Below are positions 31,181-38,943 of a DNA stretch of 64,000 bases, one piece after another; within the stretch, counting starts at the first letter, position 1, and each line of letters opens with the position of its first letter. Origin of the DNA: a virus; IMG/VR virus record IMGVR_UViG_3300029309_000014, positions 1-64,000 of that record; one strand, given 5' to 3'. Below the pieces are notes generated by a model that made no database searches, had not been told where the DNA came from, and worked only from the letters and a program-made list of their open reading frames with translations. The translations under genes and the position numbers were made by a program.

Positions 31181-32178
31181 TTATCTCTCCTACGTTCTAA
31201 CCATTCCCAAGTAGCTAAATGCCAATCATCGGGTTTTATATCTGCACAATGGTCAAAAGCTAAAGCTAATTCTTTAGCTTTCCATGCTTGCCATACTCGG
31301 TGCATAGGTTGTGCCAAATCGGAGAAACAGGAATTTATATATGGTCTTGGCCTTTCAGTATCTTCCATAAACCATTCTAACTCTTCATCAAATGATTCTA
31401 TATTATTTACAAGAGCATCTGGCCTAATCATACGCACATTGTATGATTCATAATCAGGGTTCATACCCTCTAGCTTTTTTAATACTTCAGTATAAGCATG
31501 AAGGTTATTACTAAACTGTGTATAGATACCAACACTCGCGCCAATGCGAGAGGCTATATACTCTTGAAGAATGGACATATGGACAGCATTAGCTCCCAAT
31601 GCACCCCAGATCATATCATTACTACGGTTACATACTGTCATATCCAATATATTATCACGCACATTAAAATAGATATGAGTATTACAGGGATGGTCTTTAC
31701 AGCTATTACTCATCCGTAAATCACCCTCAGCATCCCACATTGCTAGAACTGCTCGTCTATCATTTGTATGTGTCATCAACCTGTGGATGATTACATCAAT
31801 CTGATCACGATGAAAGTAATTACGCCAACGGTATCCGTATGCTCCCTGTAATATTTTACCATCATCACTATACTCACCCATCCGTGCATTATAGCGTTGT
31901 ATCCACTCTAAATCATTACGCCCTGCTAACATCCACAGGCTTTCCATAAAGTGAAATATTGGGTTTGCATCACGTTCGGGGTAAAACAGTACACGCTCGC
32001 GTGGGTTATTGTAGACAATAGCACATGGTTCACGGAACTCAATTGCTTTACCATTACGAGTTTCTACTTCTACACCATTAGCTTCTAATGCTTGCTTCAC
32101 AACAAACAATGCTTCGCTTACATTTCCTACGGTGAAAGTATGCACCCCTCGCATGGGTGCTTTGCCATATAATGCCAT
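31150..32178 (-). CDS. Thymidylate synthase or dUMP hydroxymethylase
   Basis: A 342-residue protein of the thymidylate synthase fold. Visible landmarks: FMESLWMLAG with the catalytic-loop Glu, LQGAYGYRWRNYF, HPCNTHIYF (nucleophile Cys), CNRSNDMIWGALGAN (phosphate-binding Arg-Ser and a pyrimidine-binding Asn one residue further than in bacterial ThyA), and NNLHAYTE (His and Tyr). Retained Asn suggests a uracil substrate. It lacks the usual short hydrophobic C-terminus and ends in a Trp-rich tail. Members make dTMP or 5-hydroxymethyl-dUMP; sequence alone does not decide. It starts the base-modification cluster. Confidence 0.75.
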   Translation of the reverse strand: MALYGKAPMRGVHTFTVGNVSEALFVVKQALEANGVEVETRNGKAIEFREPCAIVYNNPRERVLFYPERDANPIFHFMESLWMLAGRNDLEWIQRYNARMGEYSDDGKILQGAYGYRWRNYFHRDQIDVIIHRLMTHTNDRRAVLAMWDAEGDLRMSNSCKDHPCNTHIYFNVRDNILDMTVCNRSNDMIWGALGANAVHMSILQEYIASRIGASVGIYTQFSNNLHAYTEVLKKLEGMNPDYESYNVRMIRPDALVNNIESFDEELEWFMEDTERPRPYINSCFSDLAQPMHRVWQAWKAKELALAFDHCADIKPDDWHLATWEWLERRRDKWQEKATNNT

Positions 32179-32206
32179 ATTTAACCGCCTTTCTATGGGG
32201 TTTTAA

Positions 32207-32222
32207 AGCTGCTACAGCAGCC
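32207..32222 (-). terminator. Weak hairpin between radical SAM and thymidylate synthase genes
   Basis: A six-pair stem (GGCTGC/GCAGCT with a wobble) and TGTA loop is followed by TTTAAAA on the minus strand. It is short, so partial attenuation is as likely as full termination. The conserved CATAGAAAGG leader of the next gene begins about 10 bases later. Confidence 0.35.
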
Positions 32223-32261
32223 TGATTTAATTTGCCCTACCCTATTACTAAAAGCAACCCT

Positions 32262-33281
32262 CTAGCTTTCTGAGTAGCCTGTAATAAAGTCAAAATGTTT
32301 CTTAACTCTCTTAGTATAAGTGCCTCCTCTTAACGCCTCCTTGATTGCAAGCGTTGTTTCCTCAGTAGGCTCGGGTAATGCCTTGCGTCCCATGCGGTCA
32401 GGTAACAATCCATTACGCAGAGTGGTATTGTCACAACCGTTACAAGGACCGAAATCACGTTGCCCATGATACAATTTTGTTCTCGCTGCATGAAATGCTT
32501 CCCCCTGCCATACTTCTTCCATTGGTACATCAACTACATTGCCACATTTGTACCATCCAGGCCAATCGTTACAGCAAACAGCGACATTACCATCCCAACG
32601 TATAGACATTTCACGGAAAGGTTTAGCGCAGCGTTTACCATCTTGTTCATGGTTTAGATGGAAAGCGTTACCAGCGTGGTTACTGACTTGGGCATGGGTT
32701 CCGCTTGTAGCGAGCGTAAGATCCATTCCAACAACGATAATATGTTCTGTAACTTTTCGTCGTTGGTGAGGGTTTGCGTTGCGCTCTGCAGGGTATTCGT
32801 ATACAGGGTATGGACCATTATATCTCTCCTTTATTTTATCTACTATTTTGATACGATCATAATTATCAAGAAACAAAACATTAAGTCCTGCTTCCATCAG
32901 TTGGTTGACACTTTTTTGAGTGTCGCGTAAAAGACCACCGCCATTGCTTGTCATCATAAGAGAAGTTTTTGGCAACTCCTGACGGAATAGTCTAATCATG
33001 TCTATGAAGAAAGGGTGCATAGTCGGCTCACCGTGCATGGCAAACTCTAGCCGTGGGTTCCATCCTGCTTCTTTTATACGGTCACAGATAGACCTTGCTC
33101 TTTCTATTGTTAAATATCTGTAAGGGGCAGATGCTTTACCATGTATATTTTCTGGACCATCTGCTTCATTTTCACGTATAGATTGTATGCCGCAAAAAGA
33201 ACAAGCAAGGTTACACCCCTCTGTTAATTCAATCTGAATAGAGTTGGGTGGGTCTTGGTGATAGTTAGATTGCACCGCCAT
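32262..33281 (-). CDS. Radical SAM/SPASM enzyme
   Basis: A 339-residue enzyme from the ATG at 33281 (MAVQSNYHQDPPNSIQIE). C23, C27 and C30 form the CxxxCxxC cluster (CNLACSFC) for the S-adenosylmethionine-binding iron-sulphur centre; MHGEPTMHP is the GE motif and SLMMTSNGG an SAM-contacting strand. The C-terminal SPASM-type part has CAKPF, CCNDW, CGNV and CNGC for extra clusters. Such enzymes do difficult C-H chemistry. Placed between a synthase and a glycosyltransferase, it may alter a DNA base or its side group, though peptide modification is the commoner SPASM role. Confidence 0.75.
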   Translation of the reverse strand: MAVQSNYHQDPPNSIQIELTEGCNLACSFCGIQSIRENEADGPENIHGKASAPYRYLTIERARSICDRIKEAGWNPRLEFAMHGEPTMHPFFIDMIRLFRQELPKTSLMMTSNGGGLLRDTQKSVNQLMEAGLNVLFLDNYDRIKIVDKIKERYNGPYPVYEYPAERNANPHQRRKVTEHIIVVGMDLTLATSGTHAQVSNHAGNAFHLNHEQDGKRCAKPFREMSIRWDGNVAVCCNDWPGWYKCGNVVDVPMEEVWQGEAFHAARTKLYHGQRDFGPCNGCDNTTLRNGLLPDRMGRKALPEPTEETTLAIKEALRGGTYTKRVKKHFDFITGYSES

Positions 33282-34050
33282 CTTTAGCTGCCTTTCTCCA
33301 TTGAACACGAACATCCCAACGTGTTTTCATACCCTCCCATCCTGTTTTAGTTTCTTTCTGCACTGCTTTTACATACAGTGGAAACTCTTCAGCTAATGCC
33401 CTACTTGCCTTTTCTTGTAACTCTGCATTACGGTATGAACTACAACCACCAGCCGCACCAGAAGCACCACGTTGATCCCATGTCCAATCTACAATTACAG
33501 CATTACGATGCCCTGATTGAAACAGTTTAAGGGTAACATAATAATCCTCCATTAAGTCCATAGTATCGTATCTTATGCCTAGCCCATGAATAATTTCAGG
33601 ACGTATAGCATGAACAGCATTTTGTCGCATACCGTACTTAATTGTATCAGGAAAATGTTTATCGTTCATTTGTCGTGGGCTAAGACCAACATGGGTATGG
33701 TTCATTAACAACCACTCCATACGCTCCCATAATTCGTGCATTTCTTCTTGGTTTGTTTTTCTTAGATTTGGAATATCCCCAGATATACGCCTCCCAAATA
33801 TAAGATCATCATCCAAAACAATAATTTTATCATGCCCTGCCTCCATAGCGTGTTCTAATATGAACTGCCGTACATTATTGATTCCTTTAATTTCACCGCG
33901 ATTTATACAATCACGCCCCTGTTTGGTATGCCAATTTATTTCTTCTTGTGGGCAAACAAGAGCAGCATACTCTCGGGCTTCCGGACCAATACTATCCCAA
34001 GTAATTTGGTTATTCATCCTACCCCTTGTTGGTATATATATTGGTATCAT
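33265..34050 (-). CDS. GT-A glycosyltransferase, TET-associated (TAGT)-like
   Basis: A 261-residue protein beginning MIPIYIPTRGRMNNQ, a Rossmann strand of a GT-A fold. Later GRDCINRGEIKGINNVRQFIL and the IIVLDDDLIFGRR segment supply the DxD-type metal site; GLSPRQMNDKHF and TMDLMEDYYVTLKLFQSGH complete the pattern. It matches the phage family predicted to glycosylate hydroxymethylated cytosine in DNA in TET-linked clusters. No TET dioxygenase is present here, so the substrate may be a hydroxymethyl-pyrimidine made by the synthase-like gene. Confidence 0.65.
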   Translation of the reverse strand: MIPIYIPTRGRMNNQITWDSIGPEAREYAALVCPQEEINWHTKQGRDCINRGEIKGINNVRQFILEHAMEAGHDKIIVLDDDLIFGRRISGDIPNLRKTNQEEMHELWERMEWLLMNHTHVGLSPRQMNDKHFPDTIKYGMRQNAVHAIRPEIIHGLGIRYDTMDLMEDYYVTLKLFQSGHRNAVIVDWTWDQRGASGAAGGCSSYRNAELQEKASRALAEEFPLYVKAVQKETKTGWEGMKTRWDVRVQWRKAAKDGGAI

Positions 34051-34355
34051 ATCTCATCCTCATCAAATCTTACTTGGCCTGTCATAATAGCTTCTTCTAG
34101 CTCTTCATCTGTAAGGGTGCGTACATCTTCTAACTGATTCCATACTTTAGGGTTTTTCACTTTTGGTTTTAATTTTCTTTTCTTTGGTTTTACCAATTTC
34201 AGTTTGGGTGGCTCTTTGCTCTTGGGTGGCTCTAATACTTCCAATGTCCGATAGCTGTACTTGCATTTCTGACAAATCCTCTTCCTCCGTATCGTGCTTT
34301 CGTAGGATCGACTGTCTACGACGGAAGATCTGCCATTGCATTTTGGACACAACAT
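34047..34355 (-). CDS. NrdR-like zinc-ribbon protein
   Basis: A 102-residue protein. The first 45 residues (MLCPKCNGRSSVVDSRSYES then RRKRICQKCKYSYRTLEVLE) copy the zinc ribbon of the ribonucleotide reductase regulator NrdR, but the ATP-cone that follows in NrdR is missing, replaced by a lysine- and proline-rich tail and an acidic end. A GGAGGTG site precedes the ATG. May bind DNA or recruit the host reductase regulon; inference. Confidence 0.65.
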   Translation of the reverse strand: MLCPKCNGRSSVVDSRSYESTIRRKRICQKCKYSYRTLEVLEPPKSKEPPKLKLVKPKKRKLKPKVKNPKVWNQLEDVRTLTDEELEEAIMTGQVRFDEDEI

Positions 34356-34357
34356 AT

Positions 34358-35254
34358 TTACGCCACCTCCCCATTAACAGCCTCCAGCATTGAACCTTGT
34401 AATCCATTATACTTACTACGAGGAGTGCCTTGACCAAGACGTACACGCTCATACTTATCCCACTCGCAAAGGCTGTGTTCAATACAACGCATATCCACAG
34501 CCAGAGTCGGGATGTGATTGCCAAGATAACGGTGCGAATCTTCGAGTAAATCGTGCATCTCCCTATTGCTTTGATAAGCACCTAACGCTTTTGTAAGAGG
34601 TCTATCATGGATTCTATTGAGGCCTCGTTTTGCTCCTGGACCTGCATTTGCCCAACTAAAACGGTCTTTTGCCTTGTCCAATACAGGTGTGTAGTTGAGG
34701 TCGGTAACCACCTCGTATGACATAAAACCTCCTCCTCCCCACCCTTTATACTTAGCCATCGCTTCATGTACCGCTTGGAGCGACTGCGTTTCGGTGGCAA
34801 TCTGCGCCAACGCTTCTTTGTTCTCCCATATTGGCGAAAGGAAATAGTCAACTACTACCTCTGATTTTGGTAACTTGAGTCCTTGGTTAGTGATTATATA
34901 AGCACCAGTAAATGTCCGTAAACCCTGCTCAAGCCGAGCCTTTATCAAGTCTTTAGTAAAAGTAGGGTTAAAATCGTGCGACCAACCATGTGCATCAGCA
35001 AACTCACTAGTCCCAACCATACGAAACATACAGCAATTAAATATAATTTCACCATGTGGACGGTTACTATTTGGCTTAGTAAAATTCTGTCTCATCCACA
35101 CAGTAACCCTATCATTCTCACGGAAAGGATTAGTAAACTTATAATCGCGTAATATAGGGTCATCAGTCCAAGGGGCTGGTTGCCCCTTGGCTCGTTTTTG
35201 GTAAATAGCGTGACGCTCGTTTATCCAGTAGCAGAACCTTTCTATGTTCTCCAT
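34358..35254 (-). CDS. HMUDK_hel/aGPT-PPlase-like DNA base-modification protein
   Basis: A 298-residue mostly helical protein. The N-terminal order FCYWINERHAIYQKRAKG, PWTDDPILRDYKFTNPFREND and RVTVWMRQNF matches the helical domain associated with 5-hydroxymethyl-dU DNA kinases and the predicted glutamyl/putrescinyl-thymine pyrophosphorylases of hypermodified phages. A later GGGGFMSYEVVTDL and the C-terminal CEWDKYERVR fit as well. No P-loop kinase motif is present, so this is a stand-alone version that might act on a modified pyrimidine in DNA. Next in line are the zinc ribbon and glycosyltransferase. Confidence 0.65.
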   Translation of the reverse strand: MENIERFCYWINERHAIYQKRAKGQPAPWTDDPILRDYKFTNPFRENDRVTVWMRQNFTKPNSNRPHGEIIFNCCMFRMVGTSEFADAHGWSHDFNPTFTKDLIKARLEQGLRTFTGAYIITNQGLKLPKSEVVVDYFLSPIWENKEALAQIATETQSLQAVHEAMAKYKGWGGGGFMSYEVVTDLNYTPVLDKAKDRFSWANAGPGAKRGLNRIHDRPLTKALGAYQSNREMHDLLEDSHRYLGNHIPTLAVDMRCIEHSLCEWDKYERVRLGQGTPRSKYNGLQGSMLEAVNGEVA

Positions 35255-35257
35255 AAT

Positions 35258-35875
35258 CTATTCTCCTAACTGGATACAGCCTTTTTCGATAGCAAGGCGA
35301 ATATCAACACTATTGCCTCCTGGACTCAATGCTTTCATAGCGGCAAGTGCTTCACCCACTGTGTTTGATTTTACAAGGGCTTCAAAATTATGCCACCGAT
35401 TACTACCCTCGCGGTAAGGGTTTTGGTACACACCTGAAGCACCAGCGATCACAAGTATCTTTGCATTTATGTTATACTTGGATTTAGCTACACGCTTTGG
35501 TTTATCGGTTACAACAGCCTCAATGCCTTGTGGCTCAGGCGTGATATCTACTACTTCAGCAGTCATTTGTTTCTCCTTTGAAACAGGTTTATATTTTTTA
35601 GCTCGCTCATGTACAAACTCAGCAAAGTTTTTATGGAAGCTGGGATAGTTAGGCAGGGAACACTCACCCTGAGTAGCAGCAACCACACTCCGTAACTCTT
35701 CTTCACTATATGTATCCTGTAATTGTTGTACTTCTGAGAATACAATACTGTGTTCGTTTAACTCTTTACACCCTTTTAGTTCGCGTAAAGATTTGAAAAC
35801 AAAGTAAGAATACGCATCGTTACGGTTACTGGTATTATCATTTTCTAACACCGCATATGTTTTGATAGCTGCCAT
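35258..35875 (-). CDS. Hypothetical protein
   Basis: A 205-residue protein (MAAIKTYAVLENDNTSNRND then FVFKSLRELKGCKEL). The middle carries a charged linker, and the C-terminal 75 residues (KSKYNINAKILVIAGASGVYQNPYREGSNRWH) form a separate small domain. A CCATAGAAAGGAGG leader precedes it. Not recognised; its position before the modification cluster could make it part of it. Confidence 0.5.
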   Translation of the reverse strand: MAAIKTYAVLENDNTSNRNDAYSYFVFKSLRELKGCKELNEHSIVFSEVQQLQDTYSEEELRSVVAATQGECSLPNYPSFHKNFAEFVHERAKKYKPVSKEKQMTAEVVDITPEPQGIEAVVTDKPKRVAKSKYNINAKILVIAGASGVYQNPYREGSNRWHNFEALVKSNTVGEALAAMKALSPGGNSVDIRLAIEKGCIQLGE

Positions 35876-35953
35876 AACTGCCTCCTTTCTATGGGGCTAA
35901 TATATAAACTCTAACTACATATAGGGAATCAAGCAAGCCCTAATTACTCCAAT

Positions 35954-36014
35954 GCCCTACTAAAAGTTATCTCCTAGCAGGGCATCGGGCGAGTGGTGAG
36001 CTTCTGCTCACCAC
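35954..36014. other. Two stem-loops between DUF932 gene and downstream gene
   Basis: At 35993-36014 a perfect nine-base stem (GTGGTGAGC/GCTCACCAC) with a four-base loop follows the stop of the DUF932 gene. A second stem (GCCCT..CTA/TAG..AGGGC) occupies 35954-35983. Neither has a clear T run on the minus strand, so they may be attenuators, processing sites or protein-binding structures. Confidence 0.5.
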
Positions 36015-36020
36015 CACATT

Positions 36021-37046
36021 TTAAGCAGCATACTCAAGTGCTTTAGTCATAGCTTTACGCTTAGTGCTTGCAGCTGAACCAAACCATGCAGAGTTAAGTG
36101 CATGGTCACGAGTCTTGGCTCGCTTTTGGTGATCCATAACATAAGTAACACCATTCAGTGCTCCCCACCAAGTACCCTTGGCAGACTTTAGGTCATGTCC
36201 TGGAGATGTTTCAATAGCCTCCAGTATAGACTGGGAGGTTTTAGTAAACTCCTCATGCAGAGGTGGTAAGTCAGCTTCCTTAGACTTAGCACGTTCAATA
36301 AGCAGTTTAGGTTGGAACAACTCGGCAATGTAGTTATCGATCTGCTCTTTGGTAGCTCGCTTACTGGCAAGGAACTCTGACTGTTCTTGGAACTTAGTCA
36401 TTTGCTCACCACTAATACCGAGTGCAGTTTCAGCCGCTTGCATAATTTCCTCATCAAACATTTGTAAATGCAATACACGAAACTTACCAGTCATACCCTC
36501 TTGGTTAAGAGCTAGGGTAATCGTATTGTTACATACAACACGGATAGGTGTGAACATTACAGTCATAGCTGTGCCGACCTTATGGCTATTTGCCATAAGC
36601 AAGTAACCTTCAATATCATCACCGCCAGCCAGCTTGAAGCCTTTCTTAATTTTAGCCAAGCCCCAAACACGCTCACCATCACTTAGGCTACCAGCCGTAT
36701 CCATCTCCATATGCCCTGCTTCAGTAAACTTTTTAAAGAAGGACATTGTTTCGTGGTTTTGGAAAGGTACAAACCCTTCACCACAGTGGGATAGTACACG
36801 GTTATCTGTATCACGAACAACCACATAATGTTCGTTAGCGCGAAGCATAGCTGCTTCACCGCGTGGGTCATTAAGATCCCATGTATTAGGTTTATCCGCA
36901 TAATAGATAGGACGTTTACTTACTGTCCAATCAAGCCCTGCGGCTTTGAGCATCTCTTCGGGTGTAAGGTTATGCTCAACTTTTTCACCAAGCCCATGCC
37001 AAGGAACCTGTCCTGCATAAGCCATTGTTTCTACCATATGTGCCAT
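36021..37046 (-). CDS. DUF932 phage/plasmid protein
   Basis: A 341-residue protein starting MAHMVETMAYAGQVPWHGLGE. The VPWHGLG opening, LDWTVSKRPIYY, and the later GYLLMANSHKVGTAMTVMFTPIRVVCNNTITLAL define the DUF932 (phage/plasmid-like protein, TIGR03299-type) family. The function is not established; members are frequent in replication regions and may be DNA-binding. A leader TATAGAAAGGAG precedes the start. Confidence 0.8.
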   Translation of the reverse strand: MAHMVETMAYAGQVPWHGLGEKVEHNLTPEEMLKAAGLDWTVSKRPIYYADKPNTWDLNDPRGEAAMLRANEHYVVVRDTDNRVLSHCGEGFVPFQNHETMSFFKKFTEAGHMEMDTAGSLSDGERVWGLAKIKKGFKLAGGDDIEGYLLMANSHKVGTAMTVMFTPIRVVCNNTITLALNQEGMTGKFRVLHLQMFDEEIMQAAETALGISGEQMTKFQEQSEFLASKRATKEQIDNYIAELFQPKLLIERAKSKEADLPPLHEEFTKTSQSILEAIETSPGHDLKSAKGTWWGALNGVTYVMDHQKRAKTRDHALNSAWFGSAASTKRKAMTKALEYAA

Positions 37047-37070
37047 AATATATCTCCTTTCTATAAGATG

Positions 37071-37334
37071 TTAAGCACTGGTGTCAACCGTAGGCAACAC
37101 ATCAAAGTCGGACAAAGCAATGTCCAACCAGCAAGTATTACCCTCGGAACTGGTTGCTATGTGGCAACGCATCTCCACATCATTATGTAGCAGTGTTTCA
37201 ATAATCGGAAACTTTAGGCCATCTGATAAACGCTTTACAAACTTAGGCTCAACTGTACGGTTAGCCTTGCGTTGAATAGCGCGGTCATTTAGCCGTGCGA
37301 ACTGCTCTTTGGTTAAGTATTTTACTTCTGACAT
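37071..37334 (-). CDS. Hypothetical protein
   Basis: An 87-residue protein (MSEVKYLTKEQFARLNDRAIQRK then KFPIIETLLHNDVEMRCHI and WLDIALSDFDVLP). It has a CATAGAAGGGG leader. The N-terminal helix and C-terminal strands suggest a compact domain. Not recognised. Confidence 0.5.
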   Translation of the reverse strand: MSEVKYLTKEQFARLNDRAIQRKANRTVEPKFVKRLSDGLKFPIIETLLHNDVEMRCHIATSSEGNTCWLDIALSDFDVLPTVDTSA

Positions 37335-37425
37335 ATAATAAGCCCCTTCTATGGCTGTTTAGGTTATGCCCATATTAAATAAGTGTACGCTTTGGAGCGC
37401 AACCATAAACCACTCCACATGACAA

Positions 37426-38943
37426 TTATGCTGGGATTTGATAGCCACGGCTGTACATTGGATGTACCAGATGTAGATGTTGTAAAGCGCGAGTAAGCCC
37501 CACATAAAAAACGCGAGCCTCATCCAAATGTTCGTTCTCAAACTTTCGCCACATAGAATAGGAACGACGCATAGTATCAGTGAGAAGCATAACGTGATCA
37601 GCTTGCGCTCCTTTTGCAGAATGAATCGTAGAGATTCGGATACGAGGCTCCTCCGTTAATGACTCACCTTTACGGAGGCAAGCCATAATATACCTTTTAT
37701 CATTTTCTGATATTTTACCTAATCCTTCATCCCAAGGTAAGGTATGCAATAAACCATGGAAATCTAACAGGTCTTGCATAGTATAACGCTGGTCAGATTG
37801 TCCTTTACTAAAAGTCTTATGACCATACTCAACTTGGCTACCTAATAACATCTGGCTGTATATTATACGCACCTGTTCAGCATTGAGTGAAGAGCCATTC
37901 CTCATATTTTCCCATAAACGCACAGCCTCTAAAACTTTACCATCAATAGATTTACTGCCATTATAGATATATAGGTGACCTCTACGACGCACTTCTTCTT
38001 CTATTTGTTTTGCGCCTCTGGTTGTACGGCTTAATAGAAGCCACTCACCACTGCTCATATCTACTTCTTCGGAGTGCCTATGCCAGTTAATATAACCATC
38101 CTCATCCCTTGGGTTGAACTCTTTGGGTCTGCGGTCAACCACTCGTTGAATAACTTTTTGACTAAGTGTATGGTGGCTGGCGGGAATCCTGTAACTTTGA
38201 TCCAGAACAGTAACAGAACCTTGCAGCCCTATGAAGTAATCTACATCTGCACCAGCATAACGGAATATGGCTTGGTCATCATCGCCAGCTACAAACATCT
38301 CTTTGGAGTTAGCCTGTAATAGATGAACCATACTCCACTGTAATGGTGATAGATCTTGTGCCTCATCAATAAACACAACCTCTAGTTTTGGTGCTAACTC
38401 TCTATAACAAAACTGCTCAAGCATATCCGTATAATCAAAAAGCTGGTATCTATCTTTCCAAGCTCGTAACCCTCTATCTACATAATCCACCCTTGCCCAA
38501 TCTGTTTTAAGTGGAACGGTAGATTCATTGTAGGCTTTGCGTAGAGGTTGTTGTAGGATCCTAGATATATTAATGATCTCTAAAAACTTATCACCATAAC
38601 CAAAATCTTTGTATGGACCTTGGTCAGTAAGCCCTGAGTTAAAAAACCCACCTATCTTTAACCACTCACCAATCTCAGGGAATTTATCAGCAGTCATAAT
38701 CTGGTTATGATTTATACCCATCTGCATAAATGCCAAGCTATGTAGAGTCCGGAAAAAAGGTAAGTCACGCCTATGTAATTTAAACTTTTCACAAGCACGA
38801 TCAATAGCCTCACTTGCTGCACGACGAGTAAAACCAAAGTAACCTATGCGATCTGGTGGGACACCCTTTTGTAAGTACTCTTCGACCTTATTCAGTAAGT
38901 AGGTTGTTTTCCCTGTTCCTGGAGGTCCGAGTATTATATTCAT
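37426..38943 (-). CDS. SF1 DNA helicase, UvrD-like
   Basis: A 505-residue helicase. Motif I is GPPGTGKTTYLLN at residues 6-18; motif Ia FFRTLHSLAF; motif II VVFIDEAQDLSPLQW; motif III VAGDDDQAIFRYAGAD; motif IV SRTTRGAKQ; motif V STIHSAKGAQADHV; motif VI FYVGLTRALQ. The size is shorter than bacterial UvrD, as in other phages. It unwinds DNA at the fork or in recombination. It overlaps the primase stop by one base and is thus coupled to it. Confidence 0.85.
   Translation of the reverse strand: MNIILGPPGTGKTTYLLNKVEEYLQKGVPPDRIGYFGFTRRAASEAIDRACEKFKLHRRDLPFFRTLHSLAFMQMGINHNQIMTADKFPEIGEWLKIGGFFNSGLTDQGPYKDFGYGDKFLEIINISRILQQPLRKAYNESTVPLKTDWARVDYVDRGLRAWKDRYQLFDYTDMLEQFCYRELAPKLEVVFIDEAQDLSPLQWSMVHLLQANSKEMFVAGDDDQAIFRYAGADVDYFIGLQGSVTVLDQSYRIPASHHTLSQKVIQRVVDRRPKEFNPRDEDGYINWHRHSEEVDMSSGEWLLLSRTTRGAKQIEEEVRRRGHLYIYNGSKSIDGKVLEAVRLWENMRNGSSLNAEQVRIIYSQMLLGSQVEYGHKTFSKGQSDQRYTMQDLLDFHGLLHTLPWDEGLGKISENDKRYIMACLRKGESLTEEPRIRISTIHSAKGAQADHVMLLTDTMRRSYSMWRKFENEHLDEARVFYVGLTRALQHLHLVHPMYSRGYQIPA

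Noticed and set aside
28238-35254. TET/JBP dioxygenase or P-loop DNA kinase in the modification cluster
   Set aside because: No HxD..H..R pattern of TET and no GxxxxGK[ST] motif in the genes there; only the helicase at 37426-38943 has a clear P-loop nearby.
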